From: Bacillota bacterium
GTDB taxonomy: Bacteria; Bacillota_I; Bacilli_A; Izemoplasmatales; Hujiaoplasmataceae
Length of the DNA: 47,745 bases
Assembly: GCA_029559915.1 (NCBI GenBank)
Contig: JAKPZU010000313.1
Span: 1-47,745 of the forward strand
Direction: 5' to 3'
Positions 8,256 to 16,516 of the stretch are shown piece after piece. The position numbers were made by a program, and so were the translations under genes. Every line of letters begins with the position of its first letter. Within the stretch, counting starts at the first letter, position 1. Below the pieces are notes generated by a model. It saw only the letters and a program-made list of their open reading frames with translations, ran no database searches and had not been told where the DNA came from.

Positions 8256-8272
8256 ATTATTATTATTATTAT
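8256..8272 (+). repeat. (ATT) trinucleotide repeat, about 5.7 units
   Basis: A short ATT microsatellite lies between the divergent GAF-GGDEF and transglycosylase genes. If a promoter spans it, slippage could change promoter spacing. No convincing -35/-10 pair was found around it. Confidence 0.8.
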
Positions 8273-8321
8273 GCCATCCAGTGGTTTGATAATTTTAACA
8301 ACATTTAAAATTTAGGATATA

Positions 8322-10283
8322 GTGTGGTATAAGATAGAAATGAATTGTAAAAAAATACTGAGGATTAATCCATTTTCATTTGTGTTGTATTTTTGTATTT
8401 TTTTTCTTTGTTCACAAAGCTTTGTTTATGGTGAATTACAGACCATACACCTTCCGATAACGATTGACTATAGTATTTTACGTTCTTCTCTTATACAACA
8501 AGCCTTTAATAAACCAGGAGAAAAGGCTGTGCCCCTTGATTTTGGAGAAGGATGTAGTGGCATTGAACTATGGAAGCCGGAAGTAGGCCCAGATAAAGAC
8601 AAAACAATGATTAAACTGGGGAGTAACATTAAGGTAAGGGCTGGTTTGCCTATAGGTAAAACATGTATGCCTTTATCTGAGTGGGATGGATATATTGAGG
8701 TTTTTCAAAATTTGTTTGTTGACCAGAAGAATATGAAACTTGGTTTTCAGACGATGGATTTTCGTACCCTGACACCCGATCGTGCACAAACAAGCATTAA
8801 TACGGTTTTGACCAATATCATAAAAAACTATCTTAATCCTTATCTCAATAAAATAATTATTGATGTTGATGCCCCTGTGAAAGGATTACAAGATATTTTA
8901 CCTTTATTTTTTCAAACAAAAGACCAAAACAACGCCCGTTCATGGTTTTCAAAGCTTAGACCTGGTCAAGTCCAGATAAAACAGAGTGGAATTTCTCTTG
9001 ATTTGCTTATGGATATTGAAAAGGACAGATTGTCAAAAGAAAAAACAGATGTTGCCGATAATGAAAAGGAAAGGGATGAGATTGTAAAAAGTTGGGAAAA
9101 TTTGGATGCCTTTTCTGTTTATCAGGTTCACACGCTAATAGGGCATCCCGTTACTGAAGAAGAGAAATATAATATTCTTGAAATGATTCTTGATACACGG
9201 CACGACTTTATTCAAAATCTTGAAGAAGGAAAATTGCCTAGAGATTTAGTTTCGAAACAATTCTGTGATATATGGCAGGGCTTCGGGCCTTTAATGCGGA
9301 AATATCTGACAAAACAACAAGCCGTATCGTCAAATTTTGTGTTGTTTAGTGCTGTATCTGATGTACTGAGCTCATTAAGAAATATTGGGCCAAGCATTGG
9401 TGTTAGCTTTAATAAAGATGCACTGATAAAGCTGGCTAAACTTATTTCAGTCCCCGGACTGCCAACAGATTTGCAGTATTTGCAGGTCGTTGATAGAAGA
9501 TTGCTGGACTTCTTTGGCATAGGCCAGATTGTCGATGCTGTTCCAATGCCTTCAATATATGTACCAGAGATAGAGATTCCTGATTTGCTGGATTCTGACA
9601 AACTTGCTAATAAGATATACAAATATTTTGGTTTTCATCCTTTTCAAACTTTTCTAAATCTGTCATCTTCCCTCGTATTTGCAGATGGACCAATGATTGA
9701 TCCTGAAAAAATAAGGCCGTGGGTTTTCAAAAAGAATGATTTTAGTCCTTATGTTGAACGTATAGGCAAAAAACTTGAACAGGTCTATGTTGATATTCAG
9801 AAGAAAAAAAGACTCGATAGCAAATATCATATATTTTTCAAGAATCTTTTGTTTGCAACAGCCTGGCAGGAAACATGCTGGAGACAGTTTGTAGAAAATA
9901 AGGGCAAGGTGCGTCCTCTTGAATCTTATAACCAAAGTTCGGTTGGTTTTATGCAGATAAATGTAAGGGTTTGGAGAGGCATTTATCAACCAGAGGCGTT
10001 GCGATGGGATATTGATTACAATATGCGAACGGGTTGTGAAATCCTCGATCTTTACCTTCAAAGATATGCATTAAGGCGAGCCGAAACGCGCACTTTAGAT
10101 CTGGATACACTTGCAATGACTGTTTATGCTATGTACAATGCGGGGCCTGCTCAGTACAAGAAATTTCTTTTAAGAAGGAAAAACTATAAATATTCAAAGG
10201 TTGACCAACTTTTCTGGCAAAAATACCTGTGGGTGAAAGATGGTCAATATAATAAACTTTCCGTTTGTCTCATTGGTAAATAA
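8322..10283 (+). CDS. Exported protein with C-terminal lytic transglycosylase (SLT-like) domain
   Basis: The start is GTG at 8322 (AGGA four bases upstream) or ATG at 8340. The 653-residue product has an N-terminal hydrophobic signal segment (about 16-37) and a long region of no recognised family to about residue 500. The rest is an SLT/goose-lysozyme-like domain: ATAWQETCWRQF carries the probable catalytic E517, followed by SVGFMQINVRVWRG and the closing YAMYNAGPAQYKKF. Such domains cleave the MurNAc-GlcNAc bond of peptidoglycan in the periplasm, making gaps for envelope machines or recycling the wall. The Ntn-hydrolase-like gene begins about 40 bases downstream, so the two probably share a transcript. 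The role of the large N-terminal part is unknown. Confidence 0.8.
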   Translation: MWYKIEMNCKKILRINPFSFVLYFCIFFLCSQSFVYGELQTIHLPITIDYSILRSSLIQQAFNKPGEKAVPLDFGEGCSGIELWKPEVGPDKDKTMIKLGSNIKVRAGLPIGKTCMPLSEWDGYIEVFQNLFVDQKNMKLGFQTMDFRTLTPDRAQTSINTVLTNIIKNYLNPYLNKIIIDVDAPVKGLQDILPLFFQTKDQNNARSWFSKLRPGQVQIKQSGISLDLLMDIEKDRLSKEKTDVADNEKERDEIVKSWENLDAFSVYQVHTLIGHPVTEEEKYNILEMILDTRHDFIQNLEEGKLPRDLVSKQFCDIWQGFGPLMRKYLTKQQAVSSNFVLFSAVSDVLSSLRNIGPSIGVSFNKDALIKLAKLISVPGLPTDLQYLQVVDRRLLDFFGIGQIVDAVPMPSIYVPEIEIPDLLDSDKLANKIYKYFGFHPFQTFLNLSSSLVFADGPMIDPEKIRPWVFKKNDFSPYVERIGKKLEQVYVDIQKKKRLDSKYHIFFKNLLFATAWQETCWRQFVENKGKVRPLESYNQSSVGFMQINVRVWRGIYQPEALRWDIDYNMRTGCEILDLYLQRYALRRAETRTLDLDTLAMTVYAMYNAGPAQYKKFLLRRKNYKYSKVDQLFWQKYLWVKDGQYNKLSVCLIGK

Positions 10284-10319
10284 AGTTTGAGTATGAATTT
10301 AAAAGATTTACATAATGAC

Positions 10320-11198
10320 ATGAAAATCATATTTTTAATTCTTTTTTTAAGCGTATCTTGTTTGCTTATTGGTTTGCCCTATGTCTCTGCTTGTACTGTT
10401 TGGGGTGCAGCAGGAGAGAAGGTAAAAATAAAAGGAACTGTCATTGCAAAGAATCGTGATAACGCCCCGCATCTGTTTTCATCTCCAAGGTTATCCTTTC
10501 CTATAAATGGTTATAAGTTTTTCGGTTTATATGATATTGAAGCCGATGGTTTTGTCATTGCAGGCATAAACGAAAAACATCTGGCGGTATTTAATGCCTC
10601 AGTGACAAGTGTGCCGAAGGCAAAAAGAGAGGTTGCCAAAGAAGACACAACAGAAAGGCTTCTTATGACATTCGATTCGGTTGATGCTGTATTGTTAAGA
10701 AAAGATATTTTTGAAGAAAGTCACCCTGCTATTTATTTGATTGCAGATGCAAGAAAGATCTCTGTAATTGAAGTAGCACCTGATGGAAAGATTTCGATAA
10801 AACAAACCAATAATGGGGCATTATCGTTTACAAATCATTATAATAGTCCAGAACTTGCCTATGCTAATGAAAATACAAGCCCAAACAGCATAGCCAGATT
10901 TAAGCGCATCAATTATTTTATCGAATCTACAAAGCAGCCATTTGAAATTGACGATTTTATAAGTATAAGTGAAGATAAAGCAGGCAGGTCAAATAATTCT
11001 ATATGGAGAACAAAAGATACAAGTTCAAAGGTGAGGACATTGGCGAGCCTTATAATTTCTATCCCAGAAGCAGGTTTGCCTGAAGTTTATGTTAAAATTG
11101 CAAACCCAGGAGAAAAAGAGATGATCATAAGAGAAAAGTTGGATTTTTCAATCTGGTCGAAAAAGCTATTCGAAAAAGATTCAGACATGCTTGACTAA
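10320..11198 (+). CDS. Secreted Ntn-hydrolase-like protein (C45/choloylglycine hydrolase type)
   Basis: From the ATG at 10320 the protein has 292 residues and a 24-residue signal peptide ending VSA, directly followed by Cys25 in CTVWGAAG. In C45/choloylglycine-hydrolase-type Ntn enzymes the N-terminal Cys is the nucleophile. The next conserved features, GTVIAKNRDN and later FTNHYNSPELA, fit that fold, which hydrolyses amide bonds of conjugated acids or acyl-amino compounds. VSAC also matches a lipobox, so Cys25 could instead be lipidated. Alternative in-frame starts are TTG 10287 and ATG 10293; no strong ribosome binding site separates them. The upstream transglycosylase suggests an envelope role, but the substrate is unknown. 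Confidence 0.68.
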   Translation: MKIIFLILFLSVSCLLIGLPYVSACTVWGAAGEKVKIKGTVIAKNRDNAPHLFSSPRLSFPINGYKFFGLYDIEADGFVIAGINEKHLAVFNASVTSVPKAKREVAKEDTTERLLMTFDSVDAVLLRKDIFEESHPAIYLIADARKISVIEVAPDGKISIKQTNNGALSFTNHYNSPELAYANENTSPNSIARFKRINYFIESTKQPFEIDDFISISEDKAGRSNNSIWRTKDTSSKVRTLASLIISIPEAGLPEVYVKIANPGEKEMIIREKLDFSIWSKKLFEKDSDMLD

Positions 11199-11265
11199 TT
11201 GTTTGATGGGGCTATAATAAGAAATAAAGAGACATTGATGTTATAATATCGCAGGAGGTGTGTTC

Positions 11266-11550
11266 ATGGTGACAAAAAAGGTAAGGTCTAAAAAAAATAC
11301 CGTGTCGAAAAAAAATGTTTCTGAAAAGATAAGTCCCGCTTTTTTTGAAGCGTTAAGAAATATTGAATCGATGGGAAAAGAACTCATTGAAAAATCAATT
11401 GACCCTTTTAAAATGGGCTGTAGAATTGCCAACGAGATAAGGGATGTAGCAGACAGGGTCGAAAATGAAGCAATGGCAGAGGGCATATCCTTAACTGAAG
11501 CCTCTTACTACACAGAAACCGTTGTAGGTGTTGGTGTAGGTGTCATTTAA
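11266..11550 (+). CDS. Small protein of unknown function with basic N terminus
   Basis: The 94-residue protein starts at an ATG six bases after a strong AGGAGGTG; a GTG two codons earlier overlaps that site. I do not recognise the family. The first 20 residues are very rich in Lys and Arg. The middle is helical and charged (NEIRDVADRVENEAMAEG) and the C terminus is a Gly-Val run ending VGVGVGVI. There is no signal peptide or membrane segment. It follows the Ntn-hydrolase-like gene by 67 bases and converges with the PurF-like gene. The basic tail could bind nucleic acid, but that is a guess. Confidence 0.6.
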   Translation: MVTKKVRSKKNTVSKKNVSEKISPAFFEALRNIESMGKELIEKSIDPFKMGCRIANEIRDVADRVENEAMAEGISLTEASYYTETVVGVGVGVI

Positions 11551-11574
11551 GCCTAAAAGCAACAGATATACATT

Positions 11575-12963
11575 TTATTGTCCTGTCCAACAATACAGAC
11601 ATAATTTTTCACGGGGCAGATCTATGGCCTTTACCATGTCTTCTATCCTTTGATATCTTAACGTTGTTGCCTCAATTTCTTCTGCAATCCAGTCCACCAT
11701 CTTTTTATATTTTTCTGACTTATCATTGAGATAATCATGTACATCTTCAATGTCATGACCTTCTATCGCCCTTATAGCACGTCGAGCTACCAATTCATCC
11801 ATCGAACGGGTGGATAGGGCAAATTTGCAGGGAAACAACAAGGGTGGACAGGCAGGGCGAACATGCACCTCTTTAGCATCAGAATCCCAGAGTTTTTTTG
11901 CGGTGTAATTTTTCAACTGTGTCCCACGAACGATTGAATCCTCGCATAAAATGATGCGGTTACCGACGATAACATCCTTCACAGCAATAAGTTTCATCGT
12001 TGCGACAAGGTTCCGCATTTCCTGTGCCGGAGGGGCATAGCTTCTCCCATAGCCTGGAGTATATTTCACTAATGGTCTTCTGAAAGGGATTCCTGATTCC
12101 ATAGCATAACCAATGGCATGACCTATACCTGAGTCCGGAACTCCGGCTACAAGATCAGCCTGTACGTTATCGTTTTTAGCGAGCAACCTTCCACATCTTT
12201 CCCGTACAAGTTCGACATTTATCTGTTCATAGCACGAAGCTGGATATCCTGTGTAAATCCATAGGAATGAACAGATTTGATTTTTATTTCCACCTGAATA
12301 TTGTTCTTTTAAACCATCCTTTCCAAGAAGAACAATCTCTCCAGGTTCAAGATATTTCAAAACACGATAGCCAAGATTGAGGAAAGAACATGTTTCCGTT
12401 GCAACAACATAATTACCATTTTTTTCACCAATGACAAGGGGTGTTCTTCCGAGTCGGTCACGTACAGCATAGATCCCATCTTCTTTCATAAGCAGTATGG
12501 AGGCTGAACCCATAATATGGTCATAAAGTTTTTCGAGTCCTTCGACGAGTGTTTCGTATTGATTTATCAATTTTGCGAGAACTTCAACCGAGTTGATCCC
12601 TCCGCTTGACAATTCGCCGAAGGTATCTCCTTTTTTGATAAGTTCTGCTGCTAACTCATTTGTGTTCTCGATCAAGCCTGTGTACACTATTGCAAATGCG
12701 CCGAATTTTGAACCGATTAATAAAGGCTGTGCATAGCGGTCACTGATCACCCCTATGCCATAGTTGCCGTTCATTTCCTTGTATTCTTCATAGAATTTTG
12801 ACTTAAACTGCGATTTACTGATATCATGGATGGCACGATAAAACCTTTTTCCTAAAACTGCCATCCCCCCATATTCAGTTCCCATATGTGAATGATAATC
12901 TGTTCCATAAAAAAGGTCATTCGTACAATTTTCACTTGAAACAATACCGAAGATTCCGCTCAT
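11575..12963 (-). CDS. Amidophosphoribosyltransferase homologue with Ser in place of catalytic Cys
   Basis: The ATG at 12963 follows GGAGG by five bases and gives 462 residues; the frame extends upstream without support. The protein is collinear with PurF: an N-terminal class II glutamine amidotransferase domain beginning SGIFGIVSS, then a phosphoribosyltransferase domain with the PRPP loop IILCEDSIVRGTQ, and a closing LCLYCWTGQ like the cluster-binding tail of Bacillus-type PurF. PurF makes phosphoribosylamine, the first step of purine synthesis, and its mature N-terminal residue is a Cys nucleophile. Here that residue is Ser, read from codon AGC. Glutaminase activity is thus doubtful; ammonia-dependent activity or a new role is possible. 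It may be a paralogue rather than the cell's main PurF, so no symbol is given. Confidence 0.85.
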   Translation of the reverse strand: MSGIFGIVSSENCTNDLFYGTDYHSHMGTEYGGMAVLGKRFYRAIHDISKSQFKSKFYEEYKEMNGNYGIGVISDRYAQPLLIGSKFGAFAIVYTGLIENTNELAAELIKKGDTFGELSSGGINSVEVLAKLINQYETLVEGLEKLYDHIMGSASILLMKEDGIYAVRDRLGRTPLVIGEKNGNYVVATETCSFLNLGYRVLKYLEPGEIVLLGKDGLKEQYSGGNKNQICSFLWIYTGYPASCYEQINVELVRERCGRLLAKNDNVQADLVAGVPDSGIGHAIGYAMESGIPFRRPLVKYTPGYGRSYAPPAQEMRNLVATMKLIAVKDVIVGNRIILCEDSIVRGTQLKNYTAKKLWDSDAKEVHVRPACPPLLFPCKFALSTRSMDELVARRAIRAIEGHDIEDVHDYLNDKSEKYKKMVDWIAEEIEATTLRYQRIEDMVKAIDLPREKLCLYCWTGQ

Positions 12964-13085
12964 TTTTCCTCCATAAGTAGATAAGCAGTCATATTTGAAT
13001 TTGCGATTATGATACAATCTCTTGAAAAATTTCTCTATAAATAAAAGTTGTTCAGACAATAATCAACAAAAAAATTAAAAATATA

Positions 13086-13115
13086 TTGCATATCTTTTAT
13101 ATTTAGAAGTATATA
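13086..13115 (+). promoter_or_regulatory. Candidate promoter of the HU gene
   Basis: TTGCAT at 13086-13091 and TATATA at 13110-13115 are 18 bases apart, about 60 bases before the HU start codon. The -10 region is ambiguous because TATAGT overlaps it at 13112. Confidence 0.4.
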
Positions 13116-13176
13116 GTATTTAAAGGGTGGTTATAATCAGCCTATCAAAAAATAATTCCAAAAAGGAGGGGTAATT

Positions 13177-13446
13177 ATGACAAAGGCAGAATTGGTTGGT
13201 GCTATAGCAGCAGATGCAAAAATTTCAAAGGTTGCTGCAGACAAGGCTTTAAAGGCTTTTATCGATGGAGTGATTTCAGCTTTGAAAAAAGATGAAAAGG
13301 TCATGCTTGTCGGTTTTGGAACATTTTCAGTATCAAAAAGAAAGGCGAGAAAGGGAAGAAACCCGAGAACAGGCAAAGAGATTAAGATACCTGCACGTAA
13401 TGTACCAAAATTTACTGCTGGAAAGGCTTTTAAAGAAGCGATTTAA
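13177..13446 (+). CDS. hup: HU-family nucleoid DNA-binding protein
   Basis: The 89-residue protein is a full-length HU/IHF family member. The helical dimerisation part (1-45) is followed by the signature VMLVGFGTFSVSKRKARKGRNPRTGKEI and the DNA-intercalating arm, where RNPRTG surrounds the conserved proline. It ends IPARNVPKFTAGKAFKEAI. HU dimers bend and compact DNA and assist replication and transcription. Lack of IHF-specific features favours HU. The start follows AAAGGAGGGG. A strong bidirectional terminator closes the gene, which stands alone between the divergent PurF-like gene and convergent hemC. Confidence 0.95.
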   Translation: MTKAELVGAIAADAKISKVAADKALKAFIDGVISALKKDEKVMLVGFGTFSVSKRKARKGRNPRTGKEIKIPARNVPKFTAGKAFKEAI

Positions 13447-13480
13447 CCGTTTTCAAAAAATTTAATCCAGTCTTTTTAAA

Positions 13481-13512
13481 AATGCCTTCGGTTTATGCCG
13501 AAGGCATTTTTT
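13481..13512. terminator. Bidirectional intrinsic terminator between hup and hemC
   Basis: An 11-bp perfect stem (13481-13491 with 13498-13508) with a six-base loop is followed by a T-run on the plus strand. On the minus strand the stem is likewise followed by five T. The right half and loop overlap the last codons and stop of hemC, so the hairpin serves both genes and is partly coding. Confidence 0.85.
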
Positions 13513-14392
13513 TCTCAATAATTGAAACTATCTGTTTCAATAGCACATCTTTGTTTTCAAGGCGTTCCACATAAGCATCTTTTATAATGACCATACCGTT
13601 TTCATCACCGAGAAAAACATGAAGCGTTAATACATCGTTGGTTATAGATGCGTTTATTCCGAGTGGAACCTGACAACCCCCGCCGATTATGGATTGCAGT
13701 TCTCTTTCTAACATAATTTCATGGAAGGTATTTTCGTGATTCAGGGGTTTTACAAATTCCATACAATCGATTTCTTTTCTTGTTTCAATGCCTATAACAC
13801 CCTGTCCCGATGGAGGTACCATAATTTCAAAGGGAATAAGCTCGTTGATTAAATGCTGAAAGCCCATTCGCTTTATACCAGCATAAGCAAGAACAATACC
13901 ATCGAGGTTCTGCGTGTTTAATTTTTTTATCCTTGTATCAACATTACCCCTTATGGGAACAATTTTTAGGTTTTTTTTAAAAAATAGAAGCTGCGACTTT
14001 CTTCTTGAGCTACCAGTGCCAATGCAAGAATCTTCCTTTATATCGTGTATACTCTTGTATGATGTCGAGATGAAAACGTCCCTCGGGTCTTCCCTTTCAA
14101 GGACTGCCCCTATAACGAGTTCATTTTCGAGTTCCGAAGGCATATCTTTCATGCTGTGAACCGCCATATCAATTTCGTTTTTTAATAGGGCATCCTCTAT
14201 CTCTTTAACAAAAAGACCTTTGCCGCCAATAAGTTGGAAAGGCTTGTCCCACACAGTATCGCCGGTTGTTCTGATAACCCTTATGATACATTCAACATGT
14301 GGGTAAATTTCTTTCAATTTTTCAACTACGATTTCAGTTTGCTTAAGCGCAAGCTTACTCCCCCTAGTCCCAATCTTCCATGTCTTTTTCAT
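13493..14392 (-). CDS. hemC: Hydroxymethylbilane synthase (porphobilinogen deaminase)
   Basis: HemC joins four porphobilinogens into linear hydroxymethylbilane in the heme/siroheme pathway. The 299-residue product starts at the ATG at 14392, preceded by AGGAAG; an in-frame ATG four codons earlier lacks a site. Recognisable parts are IGTRGSKLALKQTE at the N terminus, DMAVHSMKDMP, GTGSSRRKSQL, RGNVDTRIKKL, and GGGCQVPLG with the Cys that holds the dipyrromethane cofactor. Length is normal. The gene overlaps hemA by 29 bases in another frame, indicating translational coupling, and ends in the shared terminator. Confidence 0.96.
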   Translation of the reverse strand: MKKTWKIGTRGSKLALKQTEIVVEKLKEIYPHVECIIRVIRTTGDTVWDKPFQLIGGKGLFVKEIEDALLKNEIDMAVHSMKDMPSELENELVIGAVLEREDPRDVFISTSYKSIHDIKEDSCIGTGSSRRKSQLLFFKKNLKIVPIRGNVDTRIKKLNTQNLDGIVLAYAGIKRMGFQHLINELIPFEIMVPPSGQGVIGIETRKEIDCMEFVKPLNHENTFHEIMLERELQSIIGGGCQVPLGINASITNDVLTLHVFLGDENGMVIIKDAYVERLENKDVLLKQIVSIIEKKMPSA

Positions 14393-15644
14393 TATCTTCC
14401 TCAAACCTGAATAATTGTTTCATTACATCAAGCGTAGATGGATCCCCGTTTTGCCTTATCAATGAGATGTGTCTGTATATAATCTTGTTAACGATGTTTT
14501 TTGTCAGCAAATCCATATTTTTTTGTATTTCTTCATCAGAATATTTCATTCTATTAAACATCTTATTCAGTTCACTCGTTCTAATCTCTTCAATGGATTC
14601 GATTATGTGTGTAATGAGAGGGTTTTTGTCGAGTTGCTTCAACCAGTTTGAAAAATTTATCACCCCTTCTTCAACAATAGCATGTGCCTTTTCAGACTCC
14701 TTAATCCTGTCAGAGAGATGTTGCAGCGAGAGTTCTTTGAGATCATCAATATCGTAGAGATAAACGTTATCTATACGATTAACCTCAGGATCTATATCCC
14801 TTGGCATAGCGATGTCGATAAAAAATAAAGGTCTATTTCTCCTTTTTTTCATTACAAAAACAACGAGTTCTTTATCAATAATAGGTTCATCAGAGCCCGT
14901 TGAAGACAAGACCATATCTACTCTTGTAAGCAGTTCCGGGATATCGTCAAAAGGGTAGGGGATACCTGTGATGTTTTCAGCGAGCCTTTTTGCATTTTGT
15001 AGCGTCCTATTTGTTATCAAGATGTCGCTTAGTCCTTCTTTTTTGAAATATTTAAGCGCAACTTCGCACATCTCTCCAGCGCCTATTACAAGAATCTTTT
15101 TTTGTTTTAACTCGATAAAAATCTTTTTTGCGAGTTCTATTGCCATTGAGCTTATCGATAATGGGTTATAACCGATTTTAGTCTCGGTTCTTATTTTCTT
15201 AGCTACATTGAAGGTTTTATGGAAAAGTTTATTTAGAAAAAAACCGGCTGTATTGTTGAATGTTGCAATTCTGTATGCGTCTTTTACCTGTCCAAGTATC
15301 TGAGGTTCTCCTATTATCATCGAGTCAAGTCCCGATGCAACAAGAAATAAATGCCTGTACGCATCGTTGTCAATAAAACTGTAAGTATAGTTTTCCAACC
15401 ACTCGTTTTTTATAGAGAAATATTCGATTAATAAAATCTCGATCTTGTTTAGATATTCTTCAGGGGTTTCACAACAAAAATATATCTCAGTCCTGTTACA
15501 AGTAGACAAGACAACATTTTCATCCAAACCAGAATCCTTAAGCTTTTTTAAGAGACCTGGCAGTTTGTTTTCGGAACAGAACAGCTTTTCTCTAATCTCT
15601 ATTGGTGCAGTATTGTGATTAAGACCAAATACGATTATATGCAT
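14364..15644 (-). CDS. hemA: Glutamyl-tRNA reductase
   Basis: HemA reduces glutamyl-tRNA to glutamate-1-semialdehyde with NADPH, the first committed step of C5-pathway tetrapyrrole synthesis. The 426-residue protein has GLNHNTAPIEIREK at the start, the catalytic Cys49 in STCNRTEIYF, the GEPQILGQVKDAYR segment, a Rossmann loop (LVIGAGEM) and a C-terminal helical dimerisation domain. Length is normal. It lies between ccsA and hemC in a leftward tetrapyrrole/cytochrome cluster, so precursor supply is linked to cytochrome assembly. No clear ribosome binding site precedes the ATG. Confidence 0.96.
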   Translation of the reverse strand: MHIIVFGLNHNTAPIEIREKLFCSENKLPGLLKKLKDSGLDENVVLSTCNRTEIYFCCETPEEYLNKIEILLIEYFSIKNEWLENYTYSFIDNDAYRHLFLVASGLDSMIIGEPQILGQVKDAYRIATFNNTAGFFLNKLFHKTFNVAKKIRTETKIGYNPLSISSMAIELAKKIFIELKQKKILVIGAGEMCEVALKYFKKEGLSDILITNRTLQNAKRLAENITGIPYPFDDIPELLTRVDMVLSSTGSDEPIIDKELVVFVMKKRRNRPLFFIDIAMPRDIDPEVNRIDNVYLYDIDDLKELSLQHLSDRIKESEKAHAIVEEGVINFSNWLKQLDKNPLITHIIESIEEIRTSELNKMFNRMKYSDEEIQKNMDLLTKNIVNKIIYRHISLIRQNGDPSTLDVMKQLFRFEEDNEKDMEDWD

Positions 15645-15700
15645 AGCTATACCAAAAATAAGATAATAATTCTAAAAAGTTGGCTGAAGCGGAAAATAAG

Positions 15701-16516
15701 CTATAAGTAAGAATGAAGTCCTCCTGCAAGGAGATTAACCCCTAAAAAGGTGATTAAAATAAAGAAAAACCCTATTATCATCATATATGCTGTTTTTTTT
15801 CCTCTCCAGCCAATTGTAAGCCTGTTATGGATGAGTATTGCATATGTTATCCATACTATAAGCGACCACGTTTCTTTTGGGTCCCAACTCCAATAAGAGC
15901 CCCATGCTGTACTTGCCCATATTGAACCGGTAATTATGCCTACGGTTAAAAAAGGAAAACCATATGACATGCACCTATAGTTTATCAAATCAAGTGTTTC
16001 AAGTGATGGTAATCTTGCAGATATGGATGGGAATCTCTTTTTTTTAATGCCTCTTTCAACGAAAAGATAAATCAACGATATAAAAAAACCTATAAAGAAT
16101 ATTGCATTGCCGGAAAAGGAGAAAACTGTATGTATGGGGAGCCAATAGCTATCGAGAATCGGAGGTAGTGGTTTGATGTCTGACGGAAATGAAAACGCCC
16201 ATACCAACATTAAAAATATGACAGGCGTTATAATGCAACCGAGAATCTCTATTCTGTATATTCTTCTGATATATAAAAAGAAAGCTGTTACACACAGACT
16301 TAAAAAAGAAAGCGACTCATATATATTGGTTATGGGTGTGTAGCCTGCATGAAAATACCTCCAAAATATCGATATAAGATGGATACAAAACCCTGAAAAT
16401 AGCACATAATAACCCACTTTTTCAAACAGTGCCTTGTTCACAACAAGAAAGAGCATATAAGATGCCGTAGACAATAGATAAAAAAACAACGACAGATTAA
16501 ACAATATAACGTTCAT
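15701..16516 (-). CDS. ccsA: CcsA/ResC-type cytochrome c biogenesis protein (HemX-like)
   Basis: The 271-residue integral membrane protein has about eight hydrophobic segments. It carries the tryptophan-rich WWD heme-handling motif WGSYWSWDPKETWSLIVW (about 208-225), flanked by His-containing periplasmic loops (LPIHTVFSF and AILIHNR). CcsA with CcsB/ResB forms System II, which exports heme and attaches it to apocytochromes c. Members next to hemA are often called HemX. The start ATG overlaps the stop of the preceding sirC-type gene by four bases, so the two are coupled. No ccsB is visible in the window. Confidence 0.9.
   Translation of the reverse strand: MNVILFNLSLFFYLLSTASYMLFLVVNKALFEKVGYYVLFSGFCIHLISIFWRYFHAGYTPITNIYESLSFLSLCVTAFFLYIRRIYRIEILGCIITPVIFLMLVWAFSFPSDIKPLPPILDSYWLPIHTVFSFSGNAIFFIGFFISLIYLFVERGIKKKRFPSISARLPSLETLDLINYRCMSYGFPFLTVGIITGSIWASTAWGSYWSWDPKETWSLIVWITYAILIHNRLTIGWRGKKTAYMMIIGFFFILITFLGVNLLAGGLHSYL

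Noticed and set aside
12964-13059. 32-codon N-terminal extension of the PurF-like frame
   Set aside because: The extension has no ribosome binding site or family match, whereas the ATG at 12963 has GGAGG five bases upstream and begins exactly at the family's N terminus.
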